64,000 nt of DNA, taken from assembly GCF_000002235.5 (NCBI RefSeq), contig NW_022145604.1:3870339-3934338 (forward strand), read 5' to 3'. The number at the start of each line of letters is the position of its first letter. Position 1 is the stretch's first letter. Under the pieces are notes generated by a model, which saw nothing but the letters and a program-made list of their open reading frames with translations, did no database searches and was not told the origin of the DNA. This document shows, piece after piece, positions 1-13,000 of this stretch. A program made the position numbers and the translations under genes. Source of the stretch: Strongylocentrotus purpuratus (lineage: Eukaryota > Echinodermata > Echinoidea > Camarodonta > Strongylocentrotidae).

Positions 1-909
1 GCATATTCTCTTACATTTCCTTTCTGTTCACAATATAAATACACCTGGGCACTGTTTCATAAATCATGTTATCAATTTCATTTAAAGCAGCTTTAATATG
101 TGTGCTAAATAAACACCAATCCCTATTGATCAGCTACATGTACAATGAAGTTTAAAGGTTGTTAATCTCCATCTTCAAGTTCTACAGAGCTGGGCTGATT
201 GCCCCTTTGCGGGGAGTCAATGAATGCTCAATGCAATGAGATTTCTTTAAAATTAATGATGCTGCCCTCTATGACAATTTACAAGAAAGGGAATCTGATA
301 TGGATGAGCACAAAACCTCTTCACAAGCACAGTGAGTTCCTGAATTCACAATCGCGCTGTATCGATTCACAAAGACATTCAAAGGACATAGTTCACTTAA
401 ATCACAAGCATGGCTTTCAGCTTCTCAAGACAATCACTCTCGATCATGAAGAGCATGCATTCCTGCTACAGAAAACTTTCATTTGTTCGGGTAATCATAA
501 CATATAGTTTAAGTTTCTACCGACCTTAAAACTTAGTAGGCATGCCTGATATCGTCAACACAACTGGTTGCATGGGACACAATCATGCAAACGTTCCTCA
601 CTAATAATTCAAGCATGATTACAGTTGCAATAGTAGCAAATCTTGAAAACAAACATTGCCTTACAAAAATAGCCATGAAATCAAAATGCCTTACTCCAAA
701 GTGATGATATCATTTTATTTAACCTGGATAACAATCTTCTACCCAGTAAAACAAAAACCAAAGACATTGTATTGCAGGTTTCACTGTAGCAAGATACAGA
801 AAAATGAAGCACACTACGCCTAAATGTACAGGTTTATTTCATTTTATTTTCCCATGGCCATTTTTAGGTGCTTTACACCATCTTATAAATAAGGTTTGAG
901 AGACCTTAC
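1..909. other. Myosin X intron, partial
   Basis: I find no exon here. Near 50 a cactgtttcataaatcatg sequence may be an eroded end of the fold-back family at 19715. The rest is unremarkable AT-rich intron. Confidence 0.6.
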
Positions 910-1061
910 CTGCTTTCTTTCATTAGATGTAGGATATCATCTCTGAAGGTATCCCTGTTCTTCTCTAGGAAGCCTGTCGTCGTGTAGAACACCTCGCCCG
1001 CATAATGCCGGATCCCAAACCTTTTGTCCGTCACTCGAGGCTTCACATAGAACACGTTTTT
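910..1061 (-). CDS. MYO10: Myosin X exon HYAGEVFY...[10 protein letters not shown], last exon in window
   Basis: 152 bp. It encodes [20 protein letters not shown], then [20 protein letters not shown] and [10 protein letters not shown] plus AG. FYVKPRV and [10 protein letters not shown] are close to human Myo10. Acceptor ttttctag|, donor AGCAG|gtaagg. The next exon (expected to begin FDFIYDLF) is not found between 1 and 909, so that intron runs off the window. Confidence 0.95.
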
Positions 1062-4000
1062 CTAGAAAAATATAACATAATGTAAAAACATAATGTAAGT
1101 GTAAATAAAACATGGTCTTTATAACAAGAAAACATTCAGAATAAAATTCAGAGTTATCAATCATGAATGCATTCAGATATACACTGTAGATAAAATGGGG
1201 ATTAATTTAAATGCCACAAAATACAGGTGGAAGTATCAAACAAATGTACAGCCTAAAACAGTGGTGTTTTGGATTGTTGTCCTCATCGACGGTAATAATG
1301 CCCTCGTATTTCTTGTTTTACAATTGGCAGTCACACATCTAACTAATTTTTTTTGCAGATATTTTATATGACATTATACGTGGCACTGACAACAAAAGAT
1401 TTTAGTAAAGAGTATTATTTATCAATATAGATTTTGCTTCTATTTTGTAATAGTTGGTATGTAGGAGAACTTGCTCAAGTTTACCTTTAATTTCTTGATA
1501 AGCTATCAATATCATTACGTAAACAGAGCTCTAACATTACATTATATCAAGAGAAAATATTAAAATCGTGTTCGTTATTAATCTTACATTGTGTGTGTCA
1601 TGTAGTTTCTCAAGCATGGTCACATCTGTCCCTTTCGGGAAGCGACTCTCTTCATCGATCAAGGATAAGATGCCAAGTTTCTGGAAAGAGAAAGACGATC
1701 AACAAATTAAATATAACAATACAAATAACTGTATGTTTTAGAGCATTTTTGCAATGGCTGACAGTGCACTATCACCCTGGTCAAGTTTCCTTCAATACCT
1801 GTATAAATTTTGCAGTTGCACACATTTCAAGAAGAATTTTGATATAAATCTTAACTCTTAAATTTAAACTCAGAAATATTCTGGAGATGAAACTTTTGTG
1901 ACTTGTTAATAACAGCCATATTTGCTGCAAAATATTGTCATGAATCACAACATTTGGGTCCTGTTTCATAAAACCTGTTATCACTAAGTCACAAGTCTTA
2001 CATTTCTAGAACACACTTGCTCACATCCAATCAAATACAAGGATTTTAGGAGCTCATTTCAGTTTTTAATAAACATTTCAACAAGTTCTATGGACCTGGA
2101 CCTGGACCACTTGCAAAATTCAAAAAATGTCTGTACATGAAACTTTCAGGTGTTACAGCATCCATTCTATGTCTTCTCGATCTGTTCTTCAGTGCTTACC
2201 TTCTCCACCAGGTCTAGACACTCTCCGTTGTCCTGGTAAGCAATGTCGACCCACTCCAGACCCTCTGCAGCGTATTCATGTTGCTCTAGAGAGAAGATGT
2301 GCTTGTTGAAGTACTCCTGAAGCTTCTCATTGGCATAGTTGATGTTGAACTGCTCAAAACGATTCACCTACAGAGGGAGAAGAAGGACTTAAATTATGGT
2401 ACTCTGCTACATTCTAATACTGAATCTTTTAAATCTAAATTTTAAAAAAACACCCTAGTAGAAGACCACGTCATCATCTATTTTTTGTTCTCAATCCAAA
2501 TATTAAAAATTGTCATTTTATCTTCAAATCAAATGTCCATCTCTCCTACATACCTCTAAGTTCTCAGAATAAAAAAAGGTGAAAACACTAATAAAGCAGT
2601 AATATATGTAGTAGCAGCAGTAGACATTATTATTAGCCTGAAACTGGTTCATATTTATTTTTGTTCAAATTTTAAAAAAATACACCTGTGCCTGCAAGAT
2701 ATCATGAACACCAATGTAACAGTAGACCTTATTATCAGCCGGTTCACTTTTCATTTTATTTTTCAATCATTTTTTTGTTGGTCTTTATAGTAACCTAAAA
2801 CAATAGATCAGTAGACCTCTCTATAAGTATATAATTATTTTACTTTCAGATCAAATTTTAAAAGGTTACCTCAAATCCAAAGATATTAAGGACACTGATG
2901 GAGCAGTAGACATCCTTATCAGCCAGTTATTGTTTCATTTTATTTTTAATAATATTTTTTTGTTATCTACTTTATAACTGACCTCAAAGTTCTCGAATCC
3001 AAAGATATCGAGGACGCCAATGGAGCAGTACGTTCCGAAGCCCTTGATGCGGTTGTTGATCTTCTGAATGATCCATTTGAAGCACTGTGCATAGAGCTTC
3101 ATGGCCAGGGAATCCCTTGAATCAGCAGCCTATTAAAAAAAGGTCAAAGGGTTAAAGGTCACAGGTCAAAGATGACATGATATGATGCTTGTTTTACCCA
3201 TCTACAGTATAGATAGTATCGATATGTTAGTTTTCAAGTATATTTCTTTGGGTGAATTCATTTTTCTGCCTTGTTGATTATATATTAGTCGTCCTAAGTA
3301 ATTCAATATTGCAAAAACATTTCGGACAATTTAACATGCACTGTCTGTTTTATGAAAATATAATCATTTCCATCTCATCTGAAAGAAAAAAACAATGTGG
3401 AGAAAATTATTAAGAAAATAAATTTTAAATTATGATGTAACATTTCTTAATTTTTAAATACATATACAGGTACATGTAAGTATTGTAGCATATTTCATGA
3501 TCTATTCTCCATTATTCAGTATCATAGTTTTGAAGAGATGCATGTACTTTTGTTGTTATTCACGAATAGAAGTAAATTTTAATGGCTATTCCTAGAGCCA
3601 TAAAATAAACAACAGGCTATCATAGAACGAACTGCTTCTCCTCATAGTTCGAGAGGTATATTTAAAAAATGATGGTACCCAGCAAATGAACAATATTTAT
3701 ATTTATATTTGTCTGTGTTTTCTAGCAACCAGACAATAATTATATGGCAATGGAAAGTTACATACATGTTCATCTCATACATGTATGTGTGTGGGATGGC
3801 CTGCAATGTTGTAGATCATGTTTACTGTGCCCTACAATTTGGGAATTTGACTACATCAGTGCCTTCCATTCCTCTCCTATTAAAGCAATAGGCCTGTTTT
3901 CATCAGCTCGAGATTGCCTACTAGCCTGCTATTTCTGATTTGGGAAATAATCCCAAAGTTACAAATCGCATCTTCATCAGCTCGAGACTAGCTCAAGATA

Positions 4001-7000
4001 TCTTGGGATGATTATCTCGACAAAATATCCCGCTATAATTGCAACTTCGAGCTGACGAAGACACAAATTAACTGGATAATTTGCGATCGGGATAGTTCAA
4101 ATAGCGGGATATTTGGCAATCTCGAGCTGATGAAAACAGACAGACAGACAGACAGACAGACCTAATTTTTCTTTGCTCTGATCAAGGCTGAACTCATAAA
4201 ACTTAACACTGATGGTAACTTTGCCATCAATATTAACTACCATGGCAACATCATCACTTAACAGCCAATCAAATCAAGGTTTCCATGGAACTAACCCTTA
4301 CTGGTAAATTTACTATGAATGCTTTATGCAACAGGGCCCTGACCTGAACTAAAGTTTCAATATGAAACCTGATGACACTACCTGGTCAAGATAAAGAGGG
4401 GTTTATTAATGTATTTATTTAAGTCACATCTTTATGCTGAGCAGCCTTTTCACTCATGACTTTTTCCCTCAAGGTTCTTGCCTTCTGTATGAGCAGAACT
4501 ATTCTGAACTGGACCTATGCTCTATTAAACTTAAATGACCTGTCCAGACCTGTCCTGACCTGAACTGGACTTAACCTTCAAGATCTGTCCTGAACTGAAC
4601 TGAACTTTGAAGATGATATGTTCAAGATCCAGAGGTGTGCTGATGACTTCTCCTCTCAGGGTTCTAGTTTTCTATGTGAGAAGAACTGAACTGACTTGGA
4701 CCTATACTCAACCAAACTTAAACAGACCTGTTCTGAACTGAACTGGCCTGAGTTGAACTGAACTGAACAGAACCTTCCAGACCTGTCCTGACCTGAACTG
4801 AACTTTGAAGGTGATATGTTCAAGACCTTACCTGGTCAAGATCCAGAGGTGTACTGATGACTTCTCTTCTCAGGGTTCTGGTCTTCTGCATGAGCAGAAC
4901 TGAACTGGAAATATGCTTAACTAAACTGTAGATCTGTACTGAACTGAACTAAATGCAGTTGAACTGAGCTAAACCTTCCAGACCTGTTCTGACCCAAACT
5001 GAACTTTGAACTTTGAAGGCGATCTTACCTGGTCGAGATCCAGAGGTGTGCTGATGACTTCTCCTCTCAGGGTTCTAGTTTTCTATTTGAGAAGAACTGA
5101 ACTGACCTGGACCTATACTCAACTAAACTTAAACAGACCTGTACTGAACTGAACTGAGCTGAACTAAACTTTCCAGACCTGTTCTGACCTGAACTGAACT
5201 TTGAAGGTGATATGTTCAAGACCTTACCTGGTCATGATCCAGAGGTGTATTGATGACTTCTCCTCTCAGGGTTCTGGTCTTCTGCATGAGCAGAACTGAA
5301 ATGAACTCGTCCTATGCTCAACTAAACTCAACAGACCTGTACTGAACTGAACTGAACTAAACCTTTGAGACCTGTCCTGCCCTGGACTGAACTTTGAAGA
5401 CGATCTTACCTGGTCGAGATCCAGAGGAGTACTGATGACTTCTCCTCTCAGGGTTCTAGTTTTCTGTGTAAGTGCATCCATCAGCTGGTATTCATCAACA
5501 TGGAGCAGAGACGCTGCAATCTCCACGGCTGTGGAATACATTCAGAAACAAATTTTAAGTTTTCACATCCGGCACAAATAATATTACTATATCATTGACT
5601 GAAGTACAGTGCATTTAAAGCTGATAGTCATCAACATGAAGCAGAAGAGTTACTTACTCCAAGGTTGTGGATAATTTCATTTCATTTAACATTCTTTATT
5701 TGCTTAAAATTTAAAATTCAAAAGCACATATACAAAAAATCAAGCTTATAAAATTGAAGTGGACATCACATAAACAGTATACAACAGATTATATACACAA
5801 ACATAGTTCAGTTATATTGCAGAGATGCATTACCTTCAGGGAGAGAAGCAAATAAAAATGATAGTTTTGCAAGTTAAACAAAATGTAATCTTGTTTGAAA
5901 AATCACACATCCCCCCATGTCCCGATCCAATCAGAAGGAAAGCATCACCGACCATGCCACTGCATATGACCAAGAAAACACACATCTTTACTAGTATCCT
6001 GCCCAACTACTATCTAATGTATAATAAAATTCACTTCTGATTTTCAAAGCTTTAGATTGAAAACAACTGTTACTCCTCTGACAGACACTAAAATAGCATA
6101 TAATTTGTATTATCGCAATATATGGTTCATAAGCGTATCAATGATATATAATTCATCTTATTCATTTTTCACTACCGACAAGGTGTTCAATATTTACCAT
6201 TCATATTCTCTACTTGAGCTCCACCGGCTGTGATAAACTTGATGTTGCCAATGTGCAAAATGGCCCCTAGTATATGGAAGACGTCGTGGACATTCTCATC
6301 TGTGAATTCCATCACCTTCATGGCATCCTATATTGTAGAGATGGAACAAGACAGGGTGTTAGGGTCTTACTACTGAGCTCTGATACTGCAATCTAATTTC
6401 AAGACCAAAATGGCTAAAAGTCATCTTTGAATTTTGTATCAGCATTAAATGTAAATATGTTATTTAGACTGAATATTAAAACTGTCATTAAAAATATACA
6501 TGGAAAATCAATGTCATTGAATATATCGGTAAGTATCCCATCTTTTAAGACTACAAACTTAATTTCATATTCTACAATGTATGTACGTTCACTAATCAGT
6601 TATAATACAGTTCTGCTCTGGTCATAAGGATAATAAATTCTATTTTGTATCTTGAACATTCACAGAAGATATTGTTGGGTTTTATGAATTTAAAAAGAAT
6701 GAAATTCCCAAGAGGACTATTGCTCCACACTTAGGATTTGAATAACCTTCCGATCTGCTCAAAGAAAAATGCTGACTTTCTTTACACCAATAAATTACCT
6801 TTTTGCATTCAATGTCTCATTTAATGTATAACCACTAAATTGGGTAATGATACGTGCAGACATTAATATTCATCTTTCAATTTCATCATATGTCCATGAA
6901 CATGTATACCAGAAAGCGTCTGTTAGGAGCCAGACGAGGACTAACTCATAAACTTTAATCTCATAACTCATAAACTTTAATCTCATACCTCATAAACTTT

Positions 7001-10000
7001 AATGTGATCATAATAATAATTAGATCAATTTATACAGCACAGCTTCCAAATATATATATATACTATACTGTGCTGTGATGAAAACAAAAGTCTTAACAGT
7101 GGTACTTTACAAACGCACAATAAAAATATTTGAAAAAAACTATTCAAAAGCTCCTGAAAACTAATGCGTCGTCAACAAAACTTTGAAGACAGCAACAGAT
7201 GAGGCTTTTCTTTTGTCTAATGGTAGGTTATTCCAAAGCTTTGGAGCGGTGCAACTGACAGCACAATCTCCCAGAGATACTTTTGATTTTGTGTGAGGAA
7301 GCTTTAGAGGCTAGACCTTTTGGCTCCAGCAAATGATACCAGCGTTACAATTTCTGCCTTACTCTTAAAGGCATCGTTTATCGATGTTATATCTGAGATG
7401 CATGGCCCTACATGTTTTCATTTTCTGTGATATGGTGTAACATTGAAGCCCTTCAAAATGATCATGAAGTGCCTCAAAATAGTAAGAATCTTTGAGTGAC
7501 CGGTTTTACCATATACTCATTTTCCTCAATAGACTGTAGTGTAAACCAATAGCAAACAGTTTTTGAAATTTCAATTTCCAATCATAAATATCTAGATAAT
7601 CAGACAGGTGATCAGCTTGTAAAAGTCATGGGATTCCTGACTGACCTTAAGGTTTATAATTATGATGGCAGCATGTGCTAAATCCAGGATTTTGTTTCAG
7701 AATCTGCGACAATGTTACCGAGTCCCTTTAATACTGTAGCACTAATAATAATAATGTACCTTGATAAGTTGATAGTTCCCTCTATCGTCCAATGTATCAT
7801 CCCATGTACAACCGCTCTGGTTTAGGTAGTGATACTTGCTGATGTCTCCTAGACGAAGCTCTCCTGCAAACATACAAAGAAGACAGTACAAGTGTAATCA
7901 CATCAAAATAAAAATAAAAAGCTGTAACTCCCAGTAACACATCAGCTCAAATATCTGCATTTTGATGCAATTGAAATGAGGGAGTAGAAAGAGTTGGACA
8001 CAGAGTAAGACTGACAAAGAAACAACAATGACAGCGAGAGAAGAAAGAAAGAAGGAGATAGAAAAGAAAAGAAAGAGAGAGATAAATAGAGAGGGGGAAT
8101 AGGGGGAATAAGCAAGGGGAAAAATTGAAAGAAGTAAAACAAAAATCATCAATAGACAAAGTAAAACTGAGACAGACAGAAACAAAATTATATGAGACAG
8201 ATGGATAAGGACTGGAGAGAGAGAGAGAGAGATAGAGAGGCAGTAGAAAGAGAGAAAGAGAGGAGGGCAGACAGAGAGGAGAAAGACGGAGGAAGAAGAC
8301 ATTCTGAAGTAGAACAAGGGAAAGAGAGAGAGAGAGAAAAGGAATACACAAAAGAGGCAGATAAAATGAAAAGAGAGACAAAGACGGAAATAAAACTGAA
8401 ACAAAGGCACATCTCCCAATCCCATTTCATGCTTCTAAACTTCACAGCAACATCAATCTAATTTGCATGGATGATTTCCAGTGACATAATACCAAATCAA
8501 TTACATGATTCCCAGGGGCCTAATCCCCTTATATGCAGTAACCTTCATCTGTACTATCGGCTAAGCCATGCTTCTCATCCCTACCCCTTTCCCACCATCC
8601 CCATCAGTGAGTGATACTTAGGGTCCCTCATTATAACACCATTGTAATAAGCTACATCTAACATAAACATCTGTCTCCATTAGACTTCGTTTTTAAATCC
8701 TATATTTATAAACACACTGATGGAGTTCTATATGACCCATACTATGAAAACGATAGCTCCATTTCAATCAAATTCTTATCTTAAACACTGGACTTAACAT
8801 TATACCTGAACCAAACCCTAAACCTTATATAACATGTACATTACACCAGGACATGTCCTTTGGGATTTACTCCACATGTAACCCCCCCCCCCCCCCACTG
8901 TTAATACTATAAAACCAATGTACCCTAGTTCTCATATCTGCTTCCATTTCATCATTTTCTTCATGCTTTGTTAACAAAAGAGCACATAAATCTATCAAAA
9001 CACTAACAAAGGATCAAGATATATATATATTTAAACTTAGGTTCATTGTACTTTTGCAATAACAAATTTGTTTATCGTCCCTTATCCCAGATAGAGATAA
9101 TATATATGTAAATTAATGTTCTGTAACACTGTTAAAGTGTGAAATTGGCAATCACCACCTCTGTTTGGCTCACTGCACATCAATAAGCTAGAATTGGCTT
9201 TCTTATGAATGAGAGATAAATGCCATTGAAAAAGTATCATGAGTTTTAAAACCACACAGCAATACCAATTAAGACAGGCTCCCAAATGGTTGTTATGTGT
9301 TTTTATTTTTGTGTTTGTTGGTACACATTTGATGGCATTAAAAAAAAATCCCCTTTCCCTGACTATCCCAGAAGGATTAGCTATCCATGAAATTGTTCTA
9401 AAAATAGAAAATATTTTGATAAAAAATACATTACAGGTGCATGGATCAACTGCCAATTTTAGACAAATTATAATATGATTCAACCAGCCTTTACTAACAT
9501 GTATTTTTATCTTTTGAAATATCAGGAAAATATATGTATTCTTTTCAAAACCTACAAACCAAAACGTTGGCCAATGATGTGGATTCTTTAAAACATTTTC
9601 AGCCTCATTTTTATCACCAAAAGCAACTTTTACATCAAACAGGCCATCTCTCCCAAGCACAAATTTTCTCTTTTGTCTCTCTACTTTTCTCTATTGTTAG
9701 CTTTATATATATTTAACCATTTAACCACTAGCTGTTTCCCCAATCGACAATTACAACTGCTCACAGACCTAATATCACAAAATAGATATATATTCAAACT
9801 ACTCTCAGTCTGTCCCTTTAAAACACAGTTACAGACAAAAATAAATGTAATAACCCCTAAAAGTTTGAATTAGATGCGTTGATTTATTCAGCTCTGGCAT
9901 GAGTCACTGGAAGGGAATCCCGCAAGATGAATGGCCTAAAGTGGCAAGGGGGAATTCTGACGCACCACAACCCAACAAGATTGAATCATTCTGACACGTG

Positions 10001-13000
10001 CCGTGCATTTTACGCCACTACGAATAACACACAACGCACTTTGCTGCATTTGGGGAATATGCCACGTTTGTTTGGTAGAGTGAAATAATTCATTACCTGA
10101 TGTTACACTGTTTCGTTAGGAAGTGACACTGACTTGGGTAATAGTGATGTATTTGAGATGGAGAGATGGAGTGGGGGGGGGGGGGGCATCTGTGTCATAA
10201 AATGCACCTGTTTTAAGCTTTAAATGCAATGTACTGGTAGGCTTATTCTGAAAGTTAAAGTTCTGTTCATTACTTTTTAATATACACCAAAATAGTGACA
10301 AATATATTCTAGAAAACTATATGTAAACAATCAAATGCTTGAGAGTCTGTGGTAATTATATAATTACCCGGTCCTCATGAGATATAACTAAATTTTTTAA
10401 CAAATACAAGAAGATGTTCAATATTATATATAATATAATTAAGTGCATTTTGGGAGTAATTCTCACAGAGTAAACTTATCAAAATACAATAAAATTAACA
10501 GATTTGATGATTGTGTTGCAATGCAAACTAAAAGCAAACGTTTTATCTAGATTTCCCACAGGAAGGGGATGGACACACAATCTCCAATAACACGCTCCCT
10601 CAAGTTGAAAATTTACATATTTGTTACCATAAAATGAACAAATAGAAGTACTAGTCCTCAAGCTTTGTCTCTTTCAATACAAGCTTCACTCTGAGATATG
10701 GGGATAGCTTTGGGATTGTTGGATAAATTCATGAACTTCTAATTTTTAACTCTTGAGGTGAGATGCTGTAGCAAAATAATAACTTGCTCTCCTCTATTTC
10801 ATGTTTTAAGAAAAGAATCATTGTGATAATAAAGTCAAGCTGGTGTTAACAATTATGTTTTTTTTTTTAATGTATAATTTTTTAAAAATCTCTTTCATTC
10901 TTTCCTCCTCCTCCTCCTCCTCCTCCTCCTCCTCCTCCTCCTCCTCCTCCTCCTCCTCCTCCTCCTCCTCCTCCTATATTTTACTTCCTTGTGTATTTTC
11001 GATATTTTCTTTGTTTTTCTGCATTTTGTTCTGCATTACACATTACTTTTTTTCACTCTTCTTCTTCTATCATGTCATCCTTGTTTACTTCTTTATCTAT
11101 CTCTTGTTCTACTATCATGTCATCCTCCTTTAGTTCTTCATCTTTCTCTTCTTCTGATATGTTTTATTCCTCTTTCACTTACATGTTATTCAGTTTAATG
11201 TAATTCACCTCCCGACGATGACAAACAAATGCCTATCTACAACTGAAACCAAGAATAATCTTCTATTTTTCAATGCTTACTATTTCCAACTCACCATTGA
11301 ATGTTTTTAAGTATTTATTATGTCCCCCATAGTTACTAAACCACTCCATATCGAAAATAGCACCTAAATCATATACTAAGTATAACATTACATCAACAAT
11401 AGATTCTTTGATAATTTTATGTAACGCCCTGTGAAACAACAGTTAGTTTGTAAGAGCGCTATAGAAATTACTTTATTGTATTGTAACATGTATGTAATTT
11501 CTTATTTCATGGGATATACAATCACTTCATTCGATGAGAAATTATGGTAACTGAATAGTATGAGTACTATTCATCAATCATTCAATTAATTCAATTAATT
11601 ACCTACTTGTAATGCTATTGTTAATCACATAATGCACAATGTAAATCTCAGTTTCGCCTTTCAAGAATCTCATAATCATGTCAATCAACCCTACTTCTAA
11701 ATCATTACGGGACATCAACTTCCTTTAACAATATGGAGAATGCTCCCCAGGAAGTGGAGAATGTGCATACACTGTGCGAGTAAGCCTGAATCTGATGACC
11801 TGAAAATTGGGGTAAACATGTATATTATATGCATCTTATTTTTACCTTTCATTTTCGGGTCGGCCCCTGCAAGTAGGCAGTAGAAGATGTGATAATTTCT
11901 CTCTTGGGGATTCTGTCCGACCACACGATTCTGAGGTAATGAGAGAAAAGAGAGAGAGAAATAAAATTAACAATATTCTTGATTTATATAGCACGTATTT
12001 CTACTACGATGCATCTAAGTGGTTTAAAGAAATACCATTACCCAGTCATCGGAAAGACAGAGACTAGGATATAAGATAATCATATTGTAATATGGTTAAC
12101 ATTCTTATATTGAATATAAATAACAAGTTTTATAGTATTACATGTAAACAGATATAAAAAAAAAAAACATTATTAGAAATGATCATACATATTATCATTC
12201 TTGATAACTTATGTTACCCATATACACCTCAAGGAAAGAGTAAGAAAATTACTTTATAAAGATTCAACAGGAAACACTTATGAAATTTGTGTATAATGAA
12301 GGGTAAGAGCAGTATTGGGAAAGAGTAAGAATAATCTACAGGTAGTTCGGAATAAGAATATTTCAGGAAGAGATAGGCACAGATAGAGGGGGAAGAAAGA
12401 AAATGAGATGAAGAGAGAGAGAGAGAAAGAGAAAGAGAAAGAAAATGAGAGGAAGATAAAGAGAGGAAGAGAGAGAGACAGAGAGAGAGATAGAGGGAGA
12501 GAGTGGAAGACAGGCTGTTGGAACAAAAGGAGAACAGTCAGAGAGTTGAAATTTTAGACATTGGTATCAAAACAACAACTCACCTTTTCAAGAAGGTCTG
12601 TCAGTTATGAGTCAAGGATCATAAGATTAGAAAATAAAAAGGAACAATACTTGTTTCTATATATTTTCGAAATAGAGAGATTATTTTCAGTGTATCACCA
12701 CATACATGTAAAAGTATTATAATATACCATTGATCACATGAGCCCTTGAATATTTCATATAGCTGGAAACTGCATGAATGTGCAATGAAATGTTTCAATG
12801 GCTAAAATATAAGAACCATTTGAACTATTCCTTGATCAACAACTAAAAGGAAGAGATACCTACTGAATAATTTTTTGAAACTAAAACTGGCATACCGGTA
12901 GGTTTTATTCATGAAACAGAAATAGTTATGCTAATTTAGAAGTTTATAACTTAATTTCCATGTACCGTACTTTAAACCTCATCCACAAAATTTGAAACAT

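Larger units (their letters stand above)
4380..5409 (-). repeat. Tandem array of duplicated cardiomyopathy-loop mini-exons
   Basis: The intron below the exon at 5410 holds five further copies of that exon's last 54 bp, each with its own intron sequence. Donor-side starts are near 5228, 5029, 4832, 4624 and 4380, a period of about 180-240 bp. The linking sequence is rich in GAACT repeats. Three copies are complete 54-bp open segments with AG before and GT after. The copy at 4624-4671 keeps its frame but has lost the donor end. The 4380-4495 copy is broken by inserted AT-rich sequence. This is local duplication of exon plus intron. Whether any copy is spliced cannot be told from sequence. Confidence 0.9.

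Noticed and set aside
7898-8461. Several overlapping frames of 66-175 codons on both strands
   Set aside because: All come from the GA-rich low-complexity tract, which lacks stops in several frames.
10843-11133. Plus-strand frame with a long serine run
   Set aside because: The serines are the (TCC)n microsatellite; the rest is AT-rich intron sequence.
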